NCBI RefSeq assembly: GCF_032854445.1
Contig: NC_088300.1
Coordinates: forward strand, 11,811,191-11,875,190
Length of the DNA: 64,000 bases
Direction: 5' to 3'
Origin: Liolophura sinensis
Lineage: Eukaryota > Mollusca > Polyplacophora > Chitonida > Chitonidae
Part shown: positions 20,287-48,613 of the stretch, in pieces
Numbering within the stretch: the stretch's first letter is position 1
Layout: every line of letters begins with the position of its first letter
The notes under the pieces: model-generated
The model's database searches: none
What the model was told of the DNA's origin: nothing
What the model saw: the letters and a program-made list of their open reading frames with translations, nothing else
Translations under genes and position numbers: made by a program

Positions 20287-20852
20287 TAAATTCATGATAG
20301 ACCTACATTCACCATATGGTCCTACAAATAATCAAAATTTTCGCTGTAAGTCTGCATGGCGTTCAGTTTTCTTCAACCTTAAGTGAAAGAATGGCTAAAT
20401 CCCTCTCATAGAGCCCCTTCCAGCTCCACCACCCTCTCGGCCCAATCCGGAGCCATACGCACTTGGAACTGACCAGCAGAGCAAAATAATATACTACAGT
20501 ATATTGTGCCCTAGGGTATTAGAGGTTTTCATGATATCCGAGGGCACAATGTATTGTAGTACCGGTGTCTTATTTTACTCTCTTGGTCGGTTCCAAGTGC
20601 CTGTGCTCTGATTATGCTGCAATTTTCTCTTTATTTTCATCGATACCGGTACAAAATTTAAATAAATTTTGAAAGCATTTTTGAAATTAGCATCTTTCAA
20701 GCATTCAGCATAAACATACAGGCGTGGTGGGCCTATATACGTGCTTATTTGAGCAATATTTTGGCCCACGCAAGGCAAAATGCAAGTTTGCTTCTCTTAA
20801 ATGTGGAACTCTTCAGTAACGAAGGTGAGATTGTTCTAATGAGCTGTGGAGC
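19214..20852. other. No gene seen; region upstream of the 110-aa gene
   Basis: Unique AT-rich sequence with a long TA microsatellite (20216-20280) and AT-rich flanks. Nothing coding is supported. Confidence 0.5.
20216..20280. repeat. TA microsatellite
   Basis: About 65 bp of uninterrupted TA. The apparent poly-(Ile-Tyr) frame across it is an artefact. Confidence 0.97.
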
Positions 20853-22820
20853 ATGGCAGGGTGGCAGGGAAACGAAAGCCGACCGACGACTCTAAAACAC
20901 CTTGCTCTCGAAGTTCTGCGAGCGGATGCGGAAATAAACGCTACGAAAAGCAGCATACAACGGCTTGCATCTGATGTACAAGAGCTTTCGCTGGTAAATA
21001 TACCACAAGCTGTGAGGCCTACCGTGTACGGGGATAGTCAATCTCTGAGACATCCGACAGTCCGTCATTCATAGTCTTTGCATGCTTAGGTGAGGAGTGT
21101 GGCAATTCTCACCGTGAGTTGAGGTGTGAAACAACCCCAACTGTGTCGGAATGACGGCAAGAAACATTTACCCCTGTTCACCCCCGATAACCTGCTCTTA
21201 GGTTGGCCTAATCCTAGTCCATCAAGATGAACTCAATGTGCTATTATAAAATTCTGAGTCCATCCCCGCCTCTCAAAAAAATCGTTGCAGATTTCTGAAC
21301 GCTGTCTACCCAAACTGTACTAAAAATACAAGTTTGTTTTATGCCTTTCTGGGTTGGATTAAGAGGGTTGAAATGGTAAAAATGGTTTGACAGTATTCAT
21401 GTCAGTCCATTTCACACCTGCACTCTGTAACTAAGGAGAAGCTCTCTGGGGATAAGTAGCCCTGGACGATTGTTTGTGTTTTTGTGTGTCGACTGGCGCT
21501 CGCATAGTCATGGCTTGGTCTCATTCACCTCAGTAGTGTACTTAGTAAACTTTCTGGAAACAAGTGATTACTACCCTACCTGCCCTGACCAATTACTCCT
21601 GTCAAATGCTAAAGGGTTGTAGACCAGTAACCAGTATGCAACCTGTGAGATATATACAGGCTGCAAATGTCTGCTAAAACTGGCCTCTGTATATCCTGTC
21701 GTCAATGGGCAGTCAAGTACAGACTGTCATTAATGTATTTCAGAAAAATGAGGAGGATCGTGTGAACAGACTATGGTGTTGCCATGGCAACCCCAGATCC
21801 GAGGCATGGAGGATGGCTGAGAAGTTGAGGTATAACCCTGACCTCCTCTCAGGTAAGTAAACGTAAAACAAATCGTGCAACATAGTGATTGAAGACCAGA
21901 GCAGCTCCAACAGTGTGATAGTTGGCTTAAGGTTTTATTCTAACTGACTGTAAATTTATGCCTAACTGGTAGCAATTTACAGGCTCGATGGCACCATGGC
22001 CCAATCAGAATTAAAACTTTTGCAATGATTTGCAATATATGAGACATCATTGGTCTAGATTGGCTTAAGATGATGTATAGTCATCACATTTTAATATACA
22101 AACACATTAAAACAATACCAAGGGACCAGGCTTCGGGGAAGCTGAGTCTGTCCAGATGCCTGTAAGTTCTTATCTTTGCTCATAATGGCACCATGGATAT
22201 ACTGATACACTGTAGTGGGATAAAATTATGTGACATTTACCAGAAATGTAAAGCTTTTCCCTGGTGGAAATGATAACCTACAAGAAGTGTTACAAAAAAT
22301 TGATTTACTGTGTTTTGTAAAAGTTGCTCCAGCCCTATAGGGCCACTTAGGAGTTTTTTGTGATGTTTGAGTAAGTTCTTATCTGAAAAACTTAAGTGTT
22401 GACATGACAAGTGTCATGCCAAGGCCTTTAGGTGCTCTCTGAAAATGCATGTTTCCATACTATTTTATTTATTTTTTTGATTGATGTTTTATGCTGTCCT
22501 CAAGAATTTTTCACTTATCTGACAGCAGCCAGCATTATGATGCTAGGAAACTGGACAGAGGGAAACCCACAACCATTTTTACACACTAAACATTAGGTGA
22601 AATACAGTATATGTAAACACAAGTGTAGGCTTATGTGTTCCTGTTATTATGCACGACCTGTTATTCTCAAGTACGATACATATGCTACTGTGGTGTACAG
22701 CTATAATCATTTGTCCATCATTATTCCTCTTTTCCAGATGTGATCAGCTCCCTGAATGAGAAGTTAAAACAATGCAGAATGGAGACTAGTCAGCTCAGAC
22801 AAAAGTGTAATCCTGGATGA
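20853..22820 (+). CDS. Small helical protein, 110 aa, unrecognised family
   Basis: Three exons, 20853-20993, 21744-21852 and 22738-22820, join in phase (0, then 1) at GT-AG sites and give 333 nt including the stop. The protein starts MAGWQGNESRPTTLKHLALE. It is mostly charged and helix-prone with leucine spacing (VLRADAEINATKSSIQRLAS; DVISSLNEKLKQCRMETSQL), so a short coiled coil is likely at both ends. The middle exon holds RLWCCHGNPRSEAWRMAEKL. No signal peptide or membrane segment is visible. I cannot assign a family. Support comes from three phase-matched exons with strong acceptors (TATTTCAG, CTTTTCCAG) and a strong donor (GTAAGT). An AATAAA lies about 250 bp after the stop. Confidence 0.75.
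22458..22590 (-). mobile_element. SINE family A fragment
   Basis: Diverged reverse copy in the second intron of the 110-aa gene: TTTGATTGATGTTTTATGCT, GTCCTCAAGAATTTTTCACT, AGCCAGCATTATGATG. Internal deletions and no head. Confidence 0.7.
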
Positions 22821-23066
22821 AGGATATTTGCATAAAGTATTTTATTACTAACATCATAATTGAAAGCCAGCTGACATGTCATACATTGTGGTATACAAAT
22901 AATTTCTGGTGAGAATATTTTGCATAGATGTGAATGCGTGTGAATCGGTTTGGGTTGTACTTCACATTCAGACCCATCATTCAGTTTCCTTATTTTTTAC
23001 CGATTAAATCAAATGAAAATCGTATATTTACTTCATCAGAAAATCAGTTGTTTATCTAATAAGTGA

Positions 23067-23072
23067 AATAAA
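23067..23072 (+). promoter_or_regulatory. Candidate polyadenylation signal AATAAA of the 110-aa gene
   Basis: AATAAA inside GTGAAATAAATAATT, about 250 bp downstream of the stop at 22820, on the same strand. The region is AT-rich, so this is position-based support only. Confidence 0.35.
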
Positions 23073-23679
23073 TAATTAATAATTAAAGATATTTAATATG
23101 GAGCTCATTGATTGAATCCCCCTGCTTTTTTTCTTAATATTATTCATTCTACTCCAGAAAAGTTTGATAAGCACCAGATAGATAATTCAGATGTTGTGAA
23201 CAACTGGTTTTTAAACAGTTCATAAAACCTTTGAAAGCTAAATTTCATACATGTATCTACCTCATCATGACTTGATATTGTGATACGTATAAAGTATGTA
23301 TATTAATGGTTTAACCTGCAGTCTTTTTTTTAAGATTTGTTGGACCTACAAAAACGTGAAAACAGTTTACATTGTAACCGTGGAATACATTTGTAAATGA
23401 GTGTAAATGAATTGTGCTATCAGAAACATGCATTTGTAATTTTTATTTTCACCTGAGTATATCTCTTGAAATAAGAAGTTAAGCAAGTGTACAAGTGTTG
23501 CTTTGTATTGTGTAATACTCAACATTTTCAGCATGCTAAACAAAATGAGATTTTGGGTTTAACTTTAAAAACAGTGTTGGTAAAAAAATTCATTTTACTA
23601 CTCTAGGATGGGTAGTGAGATAGTAGGGCTAAATTTGCTCCCCATCAGCTTAGACTGCCTCAGCTCAGGTCACTGAAAC

Positions 23680-23890
23680 CAGTGAGGTCGCTGGTTCAAA
23701 TCTAGCTTGTGCAGATTTGGCGGCAGCCTTAAATCAGCATGTGTCTGCCAGCAACCTGCGGATGGTTGTGGGTTTCCCCAGAGCTGTGCTCGGTTTCCAT
23801 CCACCATAATGCTGGCCGCCGTCGTATAAGTGAAATATTCTTGAGTACGGCGTAAAACACCAATCAAAAAAAAAATTAAAATAAAATAAA
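23680..23890 (+). mobile_element. SINE family A, forward copy with partial head
   Basis: The B box region (GGTCGCTGGTTCAAATCTAG), core (CAACCTGCGGATGGTTGTGG, ATAATGCTGGCCGCCGTCGT) and tail (ACACCAATCAAAAAAAAAAT) are present. The A box is lost. Confidence 0.8.
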
Positions 23891-24149
23891 TCAGCATGTT
23901 GGTGAGGTGACTTTTGAGGTGTGGTGGTTCTTTTGCCATCCATAAACATTACTGAGAATGGTGTGAAACCTTAAGATAAATAAAAGTCAAATGTGCACTG
24001 AGTGTTTATTAGCGTGCTGTTAAAGGGAAGGCCTCTGAAGAAGAGGTAAAATGGTGTTTTTCTTCATGACTTTGTTGCAAATACCAGCACTTGAAGGTTA
24101 ACTGACAACCGCAACCATTCAGGGGCAACAGTGCATTCTTACACTGAGT

Positions 24150-24300
24150 ATTTGAGTTATTTATTTGATTGGCATTTTATGTGGTTCTCCAGTATTTCAC
24201 TTATACGATGGCGGCGAGCATTATGGTGGGAGGCTCCTGGGTCATTTTCGCTGTACTGGCATGCTAATCCCCTCGGCCACGGAGGTTCCAGTATTTCCTT
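24150..24300 (-). mobile_element. SINE family A with internal deletion but tRNA head kept
   Basis: Reverse copy: the tail and core (ATTTGATTGGCATTTTATGT, GCATTATGGTGGGAGG) jump directly to the head (CTCCTGGGTCATTTTCGCTG, CCCCTCGGCCACGGAGG). About 100 bp of core is missing. Confidence 0.75.
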
Positions 24301-24639
24301 TGTAAAAGTCATATGTTTGTGGACCAGGATATGTAAACCTTCGTACATTGTTCCTCAGATCAGACAGGTTACAAATTTCTGGAACAGTGTCTGTGCTACT
24401 TGGCTTCCAAATTATTCCACACCGCACAATCAGATTACAGTTACAACCCTGAGAATGCATTACTTCTCTTCAGCTGATCTCAGTACTTTATGCTATAGTT
24501 TCTTAAACATTCGTGAGGTAGTCTCGCCAAGAGGAGGTACATGTAGTTTGTTCCAGGTAGACCAAGTTGTCCAAGACCAGATATGAATCTTCAGCATGGG
24601 TGCTTCAAAGCTGCAGTCACACATCTTGTCATACCCCTG

Positions 24640-25062
24640 AGCCATGTCACACTCCCGTTGATGTTATACACCCATTGATGTCACTCCCAATGACGTCACA
24701 CTCCCATTGATGTCACACTCCAACTGATGTCACACTCCAATTGATGTCATACACCCACTGATGTCACACCCCAAATGAGGTCAGACATTCATTGATGTCA
24801 CTCCTGCTGATGTCCTTCACTCACTGATGTCACACACCCATATATGTCACACCCCTGTTGATGTCCTTCCCCACTGATGTCACACACACCCATTGATGCC
24901 ACAATCCCAATGATGTCCTACACCCACTGATGTTAACTCCCACTGATGTCCGCATTCCCATTGATGTCGCACTCCCACTGATGACACACTCCCATTGATG
25001 TCGCACTCCCACTGATGACACACTCCCATTGATGACACACTCCCATTGATGACACACTTCCT
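24640..25062. repeat. Minisatellite, about 20-bp degenerate unit
   Basis: Repeats of CCCATTGATGTCACACTC and variants such as CCCACTGATGACACACTC. Late copies (24960-25060) are most alike. It is not next to any exon I can identify. Confidence 0.88.
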
Positions 25063-25399
25063 GAAGCCATCAATGTGCACTTCAGGCTCCAGACATGAAA
25101 TGGGATTTTGTAGCAGTATATTTATTGCCGACACTGGGTTGATTGATACACCTACATGTTACTCCAGTATTTCACTTGTAACACTGGTGTGGGTTAGGCC
25201 TACTGGTGGAGAAAACCTTGTAGACACTTGGGAATACAACTTTTAATTCTCTTACAGAGCATGACACACTCCATGTAAAGCCAAGAGCATCACATTCAAG
25301 CCAAAGGCAGCTGGACACTCTGCCACACTGGTCAGGTGATTCCAGACTGCAACAAGGAATAATTGTGATTATTTTGACCAGTGATTCAGTTGGCATCTA

Positions 25400-25757
25400 G
25401 GTTATGCCAAGTGAAAGGATTTGGGTTATGCCAAGGGAAAGGATTTGGGTCATGCCAAGGGAAAGGATTTGGGTCATGCCGAGTGAAAGGATTTGGGTCA
25501 TGCCAAGGGAAAGGATTTGGGTCATGCCAAGTGAAAGGATTTGGGTTATGCCAAGGGAAAGGATTTGGGTTATGCCAAGGGAAAGGATTTGGGTCATGCC
25601 AAGGGAAAGGATTTGGGTTATGCCAAGGGAAAGGATTTGGGTTATGCCAAGGGAAAGGATTTGGGTCATGCCAAGGGAAAGGATTTGGGTCATGCCAAGG
25701 GAAAGGATTTGGGTCATGCCAAGGGAAAGGATTTGGGTCATGCCAAGGGACCAGTAG
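25400..25757. repeat. Minisatellite, 24-bp unit, about 15 near-identical copies
   Basis: Unit ATGCCAAGGGAAAGGATTTG GGTC or GGTT, with GTGAAAGG variants in early copies. The period of 24 keeps several frames open on both strands for over 110 codons; these frames are by-products of the repeat. Confidence 0.95.
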
Positions 25758-25759
25758 AA

Positions 25760-28166
25760 GTATTCAAAACAACTGACAGTTGTGTGTTGATGCATTTATT
25801 ACATGAATGTACAATATGTTACTGCTGTAAATACATCTGATGACAAGGGTACAATATTATATACATGTACAAAGACAACTAAGCATATACTCACACATAC
25901 ATCATCCTCATAACAACATACATGTACATTACAAACATAAATTTCATGTGCAACATTCAAGACATATCCTTTCAGGTCTCTGTAATATTGGCACTAATGA
26001 TTTATAAACAGAGGATTCAAGTCCTGCATTATTGTGCACTTTTTATGTAATTCATTTAATACCCTTGATTTAATCCAGTTAATATTGCTGAAATACTAGA
26101 ACATGAACAATATAAGTAGCGGTCAGAGAAGACATGATGGTAGAGGTTTGGTATACACGGGTACTTCAATGTCTTAGAACTGGACCCATTCTGACGTCAG
26201 AATCAGACAGGACTGTAATAGTATAGTTCAGTGATGAGAAACCTCATACTTTGTGCGACACACAACTGCCAAGCAGTGCTGATGTCCGTGAAGATATGAG
26301 CTTAATTCAAAATTTGAAGTGTTATCAACCAGTTTTCATCACAAAAATCTGTTGTACTAGGCACGTGAAATCCCAAATGACACTGCTACAAAAAAAGATA
26401 TGGTATAACTGCATAATTTTCTGTCACAACACTAAAGCTCTCACCAATCATATTTACGATTCATGGTGTGGTTTCAGCCACGATCATCACCTCACTGTTG
26501 TTATAGTTTTTCAGCAAATTATTACACACTGACATACATGCTTTCTGTTCGACTTCAAAGATTGCGAGAATGACGTGCCTTCCAGAGCTGATAAATCTAC
26601 TACCACTGGTCTGTGACTTTTAGCTACAATACATGTATACTTAGCCAGCCTTACATGTGCAATAAATGAAACCATGATAAATGATTATTAATGTACATCA
26701 CCATGACATACCTCATACTAGTGTCCATTCCCAAAACCTGATCACAATAGGTAACAAATTGTTTGTTGAAGGGTGACACAAAAACTCAACTAAATGCATA
26801 TCACAGGATATTTTAATTAAAACCAACGAAACAGTGTATCAAACCTGCTGCTATAAATAGACATAAACTTTTGATATGAAACAACAGCACTATTACAAAA
26901 CCCTATGAAATGTTCCCACTGAAATTAAACTCTGCTTACAAATGCAAAATAAAAAACACTCCCCAAATGTAACCTAAAAAGCCTAGATAGCATAACATTG
27001 CCTGCGTACACAAGTCGGTTCTAAGCTGTGTAAAAACATATCATTCTCTGCTATTCTGAAGCAGTGATAGTGAAAGTACTACATGTTTGCTTACAAACTA
27101 TACAAAAACAACGATCTGTTTAATACTGAGAAGACCAAACCAGTACACACCGTTTGGACCAAGTTGTTGTAGATAAGCCATGTTCCCCACAGTGAAATAA
27201 AGATTAAGTCATACTATCATATTTCTTCTAATATTTGTGACACCTGGTCTGTTCATTTTAGCCAATATATAGGTAACTGTAGCAGGAATGCTGAGCTGCT
27301 TTTTGCTCACATGGTTAGATCATCTAATGAACAACATATATACGTATCAAAAGGATGGTAAAGAAATGTAATATTACTAATATCTGTCCCAAAAATGAGA
27401 AGAATTAGGGTATTACAGATGGCATGAAAACTCAAATCATTTGAATACAGTTAGAATTAATCAAAGTGAGGTGTATGAAATTAATACCCATCCGTAGAGC
27501 AACCAAGCTTCTTCGTGGATGAACCTAATGGATGCATTTATATTTTAAATCTGTATTAATCTTTATATTTTAATGGAAGTGAACTAGAAATGGGACATTG
27601 TGGTCAGTCAGTAGGAGATACAGGATTAGCCCAGTTTACAGTCTAAGGTGAAAGGCATCAGGAAGACATTCCTGCTATTTTACATCATACAATGTACAAC
27701 AAATTTATCTCATTACATATAAGAGGAAGACATAACTTGTTGTGAGAATGAAATAACCCACAGGATTTCTCTGTTAGTTACACGCCACACAGTTATTTTA
27801 GACACCCATTTCTGGTAGATATTTGTCTAACGTTGTCAGGCTGATAAACTGTCATATTATGCATAAATGATCATGTGAATACACTGTACAAAGACAAAGT
27901 GTTAAGAATGTGGCACCATGGACAATACCAAGGCAGCCTTTCCATTCACACCAGGACTAGAGCACTAATGACCCTTGGAATATTTGGGGGCAAACAAGAC
28001 TTAATTGTCTGCCTGTATGAATTGATGTAATAAGTGTTGGGATTTTTGCTTTACGCAGTACTTATGCCTGAACACAGAAAACAGTCAACAGATTTTAACT
28101 TTACTCATTTGCTTTCACAATCCTTGACTAGTCTGTGCAATAAATACTACTACTGACCAGGAGTGA
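25760..28166. other. SCYL1: No gene seen; part may be the SCYL1 3' UTR
   Basis: AT-rich DNA directly downstream of the SCYL1 stop (minus strand). No conserved frame is visible, and no single polyadenylation signal stands out. Confidence 0.4.
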
Positions 28167-43072
<14,906 letters not shown>

Positions 43073-43461
43073 TTTGCCTCCGTGTTGCTGTTGTTGCCGT
43101 TCGATGACATGTCATCGTCCTTGAAGAGCTTCCTGTCACCTCCCACCAAGGCCAAGGCCGTTCAACTTTCCGCTCTTCGATAGAATGTCGCTATGGATTG
43201 AATAAAAGATGGATTTTTCTCTATTCGTGTTAGAAAACTATTAACCCCGATGTGACGAATTGATACGGCCACGTGTGAAATATCCAGCTGCGTAGTTTAG
43301 GAGTTAATCTAAGGTTAATGTCTTTTACGACATCATCGCACGAGTTGACCTCTTACAAATTGACTCGTACATTGCTCTTGCTGATACATAACTTGCTTCA
43401 TTAGTATTTCGATATTGAAACATCCGCGTGGGAAGCAACAGGTAACATTATTTTAGTCAAG
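43073..43461. promoter_or_regulatory. Bidirectional promoter region between SCYL1 and BPNT1
   Basis: The SCYL1 start codon (43072, minus) and the BPNT1 start codon (43462, plus) are separated by 389 bp. The stretch has no TATA box next to either gene. It contains a CACGTG E-box near 43270, a TGACG motif near 43253, and a YY1-like CAAGATGGCAGC that overlaps the BPNT1 start codon. These motifs are seen in the sequence; their use is inferred from their common occurrence in TATA-less divergent promoters. Both 5' UTRs must lie here too. Confidence 0.6.
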
Positions 43462-46400
43462 ATGGCAGCGACATCAGCCTTCCCACTGCTTATGCGGATC
43501 GTTTCGGCCTCTGTTGCTGCTTCTGCTAAAGCAGCCAAGGTTGTTCGCAGTGTGATGAAGAAAGGGGACTTGGGCATTGTGGAAAAGGTAAGATCTGTGC
43601 CTGTCATTTTCGATTTTGATAGTTTTGTTATGGACACATTCGGCCTTGGGTGAATTTTGCTGCTGAGTTTTACTAGCTACAGAGTTATTTGCTGCGTGTC
43701 GAAAAACCTATTTATTTACATCCTGGATGTCACCTATATGTGTGCTAAAATTTTGCTCAGTTCTGATATTTTATTGTGAATGAAGGTGAATAATGATCTT
43801 GTCTCCTTCCTCAATTATCTGACTTATACTCATGTCTGAGCGCAAATTATTTGGTCCAAAAACCTATAATATATTTCTTAACACACCCAGTCACATGTAA
43901 ATTCGCTATAAGTAGCCTGTACATGCACATCTACATCTGATTCACGGGGATTGAAATGGTAAATTGTACACATAAATGTTTGTGCTCACATGTGTTAAAT
44001 AAAGAGACATGTATATTACATTTTTGTCATTCACAATTCTCTGTTAGGTGGATCATGGAAGTGTAAAATAGATTCTTCTCAGTGTATAGGCATACTGTCA
44101 ATCTTAAACCAAATCTGGCAGAATGTTTTAAAATCATAATAATTATGGGAAACTTTAAAAAAAATAAATAACTGAATATATGACCGAGAAGTTGGCCTTA
44201 ATGTTTTCTTCATCAGTTGTGTTCATAATGTTTGAATTTTGTCCATATGTTGTTGTCAGTTCACTCTCGTTCAGATTGATATATTTTTGAATAGATATTG
44301 GATCAGTGTGTAATCAAAATGTCTGTGACAGGTGTTCAAATTCAGCCTACTGCTCAGCATTTATAATTTTCTTCATTATTTGTTTTGGAGGTGATGTTAA
44401 GATTAATAATTATGTGACATAATATGTCTTGGAAACTGAAATCTGTCAGCTTAATTTTTTATCAGTATCAGATACAATAATCTTTGCTTACATATATTTG
44501 AGGCCATTTGGCAAATCAATGAAGCGTAGCTGGTTTGCTGACTAATGCCATTAGCCCTGGTTATAAATTTTAAATTAAAGTTAATCTTTGTTACCTTAGG
44601 TGGAAGATTTGCAAACTCACACCAACTGCTTATGATTAAATACAAATATGATTAATATTCAATATAATGGTAGACCTGTGAAATCTGGTGTTCGGTATAT
44701 TTTTAGAATATTCAATTTAACTTTAAATGTGTAAAGGGCATCAAAATGTCCTTGTATTTGACCCTGCATGAGTAAGTAAAAATCAGGATTAGGTGTGGAA
44801 GTAATGGTGTATTTCTTTTGAAGGGTAAGAATGACTTACAGACAGAAGCGGACCGTGCAGCACAGAGATGCATCATGGCGTCTCTCCAGAAGCATTTCCC
44901 TAAAGTCGTCATTATTGGGGGAGGAGGTATGGTGGAGGAGATCTTACATTTTTATTAATTCTGGTAATTACTTTGAGATAAATAAATCGTAAAAGTAAAA
45001 CTTGGATCTAACATCCAGTATTTGATGGTGGATATTCATTGAAGCTAAGTTTAATAAAAAATTACAATTCTGTGCAATAAACATTGCAAAAATATAAGTA
45101 GTAAATCACGTTGATTTTTTTTTTCACAACGTGTATGGAGAAAGATAACATTAATTTGAAAAGAAAGGAGGGAAATTATACAGGAGCATGGCATAGGTGA
45201 CCACTGTTAAGTAATCGTCTGTAAACTAGCATTTGAAGAAGAAGAAGATTGATATCTGTCCCAACATGCGTATAGGTATTATTATAAGTACACTCTGGTA
45301 GTTATATTCTTCTTGCATTGTAGCAACTTGATCCTAACGAGAAGGTTGACCAGGATATAGAATCCCTAAAGCTTGATGATGGTGTCCCTTCAAAGGGTCT
45401 GCCCAGAAAACCTCACAGATGTCAGGGATGAAGATGTAATTTGTCTTCTCATTTCATTGCTCCTAGGACTGATAAGTGGATGGGATATTTCTGCAGGTTA
45501 TTTGCAGTTGTCTCTCTGTCTGTCCATTGACAAATCTTTTATCACTATGACTGAAAACTGAATATTCACAAAATGTTAAGGATTGGATTTATGTAAAATG
45601 GATAGCTTCACAGCATTGCCTCGCAAGAACCCAGAATTATTCTAGACTGTAAATACAATCGACTTTGTATAGGAGTATTTCCCTGCAGATGTACCTGATG
45701 GTGCAGGCCTTATTTGTATAATGATATAATGATATAATGATATTTATAACTATATTTATAGGTGGTTATATGGGTGGATCCATTAGATGGAACAGCTGAA
45801 TATACACAAGGTTAGTAGTTACTCCAGCTATGATGGTTGTTTTTTTTTTCAGGGAACGCCATGCATGTTGCTTATAAATAACCCATTGTTTACCATTCTG
45901 TTCTCTGGTCATTTTGTTAAATGTGGCTAAGGTTTGGTTGAGAAACTATATAAAGTCGTCCAGCTGCTTTCATTAAAGTAAACATAAAGTCAGCTACTAA
46001 ATCTGAATTAATTAATGAAGTAGTTTACCAGAAATGTTCTAAAAATATTTTTAAAATTCTACACTGTTTATCAAGAAAACAAATAGCAAATGATCATCAG
46101 TACCAACCGACTCATTTGGTGACGCCATTTTGCCACTTTATAGCTAACTTGAGTGAAGTCACAAAACCTAGGAGTTCTCCCCTACCATCTCATTCTCGTT
46201 CTACATGGGTCTAAGCATTAGGCCTAGCTGGCTGTACCCACATCAAGGAACCTACCAAACATAGCAGGACCTTGTGATTTGGAACACTCTGTCATGCAGA
46301 TTTTGGGAAGATATTTTCGTAACAAGTTTGACTTTGCTAAGGAAAAGTAATGCATTGTCACAATATTTTTCTTCAAGTAGTGACTCTCCCCAAGAAGGGT

Positions 46401-48613
46401 TTCTTGCCAGCTCACCAGGACAAGTAAGGACAGTCTCCTGCCCAACACGTACGCATTGTAACATGAGCTGCCGTTCTCAGTTTCTTGCTCATAAATGTGT
46501 AGTCCAAAATGCAGCAGTTTAACACTTAAACTAACAGCAAAATCCATCTTATTGCGTTGATATCTGTCTATCCCCTGTAAGACCTCACACTGACAGTCGA
46601 AAACTACTAGGTTTTTTGACGTGACAGCCAATTATCACATGTTGCCTTCAGCACTATTGATTGGCCAAGTTCATCAGGGCTTCTACAACATGGCTACTGG
46701 GAGTGAATTGTCTGTCCGTGCCATATCTCCAATGCTGAACTTCATCTTCTCGGCTTCCAATATTTCATTGAATTTTTTAGATATTTTTCTGTGATAACTG
46801 TGTCCAATATCCTTTTTTCTATTCATGTATAGTGACAGACTTTATGTTCACTTTAAATAGTGCTCTAAGATTGTTATTACTATTGCTTTTACCATTAGTA
46901 CATTGGTTGTCAAGCCATGAATCCAAATTATGTATAAATTTTGTTGTAATCTGAAAGTGATTCTGTTTTTAGGTTTGCTGGATCATGTGACTGTGTTGAT
47001 TGGGATAGCTGTCAAGGGGAAGGCTCAAGCTGGGGTTATTTGTCAGCCATACTACAACTATCAACTGAACATAGAAGAGAAACTAGGCAGAGTCATCTGG
47101 GGAGTCATTGGGCTAGGTAAGTGTCAGCAGAGTAAAGGGTTTCCCAAATAAGCTTTCATAGAGTTTCATGTGTGCTTGTCATCATCTGGGTCTCAAGGTA
47201 GATAAATGAACATGCATTGCTGTTTGAGGAATATAACCAATATAAGCATGGAATACAGCAAATTCTTGTAATTTAAGTGCTTGCAAATGAGAAAGTTTGC
47301 AGGCTTTTGGGAACAGCGTCAGGTCAAAAAGTGAGAAAATATGTCCAAAACTTTCACCTGAGTTGAAACCTGGGCTTTCATTTAAGTTTGATGTGGTGTA
47401 GCATGTATGTGGATTGCCACATGCTTTTTATAGTTGTCTGTCAAAAACAGTTGTTTGTTGTATTTAATGATTCGTATTTAAAATGTTATTCGAACATTGT
47501 CCCATATGAAGGCAATCTGTTATACACTGTATTAGTTAAGTGTGAGACTAATAGAACATCTGTAATTTAGTCTCAGGTTAAGTGGAGAGAACCTTATAGA
47601 AAACCCCTGACCTCTGTCAGACACCTGACAAACATTCTGAGGCTGCAGTTAGATTAGGAGAAGGTAGATTCAAACATGCCACCTCAGTGGTCAAGAGCAT
47701 GAGAATTTCTGCGAGCAACTGTTAATCTTCTCGATCAGCCAGAGCTGTATCAAGACAGATATGTTAAAACACTGAACAACTTCATCATTGCAGGAGCATT
47801 TGGCTTTGAAAGAAACAACCCCCCTGAAGGGAAGAATATTATCACAACAACCAGGTCACATTCTAATCCCATCGTGACTGAAGCTGTGGAAGCATGTCAA
47901 CCCACAGAAGTGTTGCGGGTGGGAGGAGCAGGACATAAGGTATGCTGGAATAGTAAGCTCATTAGGTGTAACCTGACCAACCACCCACCATAAAGGCCCT
48001 AAGGTTTTATCGGCCTTTTGATAGATTTTTTAAAAATTTGTATCCACACAATATTAGGTTCTTGGAAATCCCTATATTGTTTTATTTCCTAAAATAATAC
48101 CCCGAAACATACCCTGTTTTTTTTTTGGAAAGAGAAAGGATATGGCAAACATAGTCTTGTTTTTAAGGAAGGTGTAATTTAATGTCTTTTCCTGTTAGCA
48201 TCTCCAGAGCATCGTGAAAAGTAAGACCACTTGTAAAAGTAAATGTAGGTAATTTCTGGGTAGGTAAGGTTTTTGACATAGATACTGCATGTAGACTCTT
48301 TGATCTTGAAATAGACTAATTTGTTCAAAATTTGACATTTCAGGTTCTCTTGCTAATTGAGGGCAAAGCTAATGCCTATGTGTTTGCCAGTCCTGGCTGT
48401 AAGAAGTGGGATACATGTGCACCTGAGGCTGTGCTTCACGCCATTGGTGGGACTTTGACTGACATGCACGGCAACCAAATAATGTACCACAAAGGCGTGG
48501 AGAAACGTAACCTAGGCGGCGTGTTAGCCACACCTCCTCCAGCCTCATCACACCAATGGTATGCCCAAAGGATACCTCAACGTGTCAAGGACGCACTACC
48601 GCTGAATAAATAG
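43462..48613 (+). CDS. BPNT1: BPNT1, 3'(2'),5'-bisphosphate nucleotidase 1
   Basis: Seven exons: 43462-43587, 44824-44926, 45324-45435, 45762-45810, 46973-47116, 47794-47939 and 48344-48613. The family hydrolyses 3'-phosphoadenosine 5'-phosphate to AMP in the cytosol, needs Mg2+ and is inhibited by lithium. Family signatures are GDLGIVEK (exon 1), [11 protein letters not shown] (exon 2), [14 protein letters not shown], the metal-binding motif (exon 4), [20 protein letters not shown] (exon 5), ITTTRSHSN (exon 6) and [20 protein letters not shown] (exon 7). Without two extra bases the product is 315 aa, close to the family length. Exon 2 ends with five G where four would give the expected catalytic IIGEE. 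Exon 3 changes frame between KLDDG and [11 protein letters not shown]. Each of these exons is exactly one base too long for its phase, and the flanking conservation is excellent, so I read this as a working gene with sequence errors rather than a pseudogene. Confidence 0.95.

Noticed and set aside
25381-25795. Long open frames on both strands (up to about 130 codons, CQGKGFGS-type repeats)
   Set aside because: They are the 24-bp minisatellite read in several frames; no start context, splice site or family resemblance.
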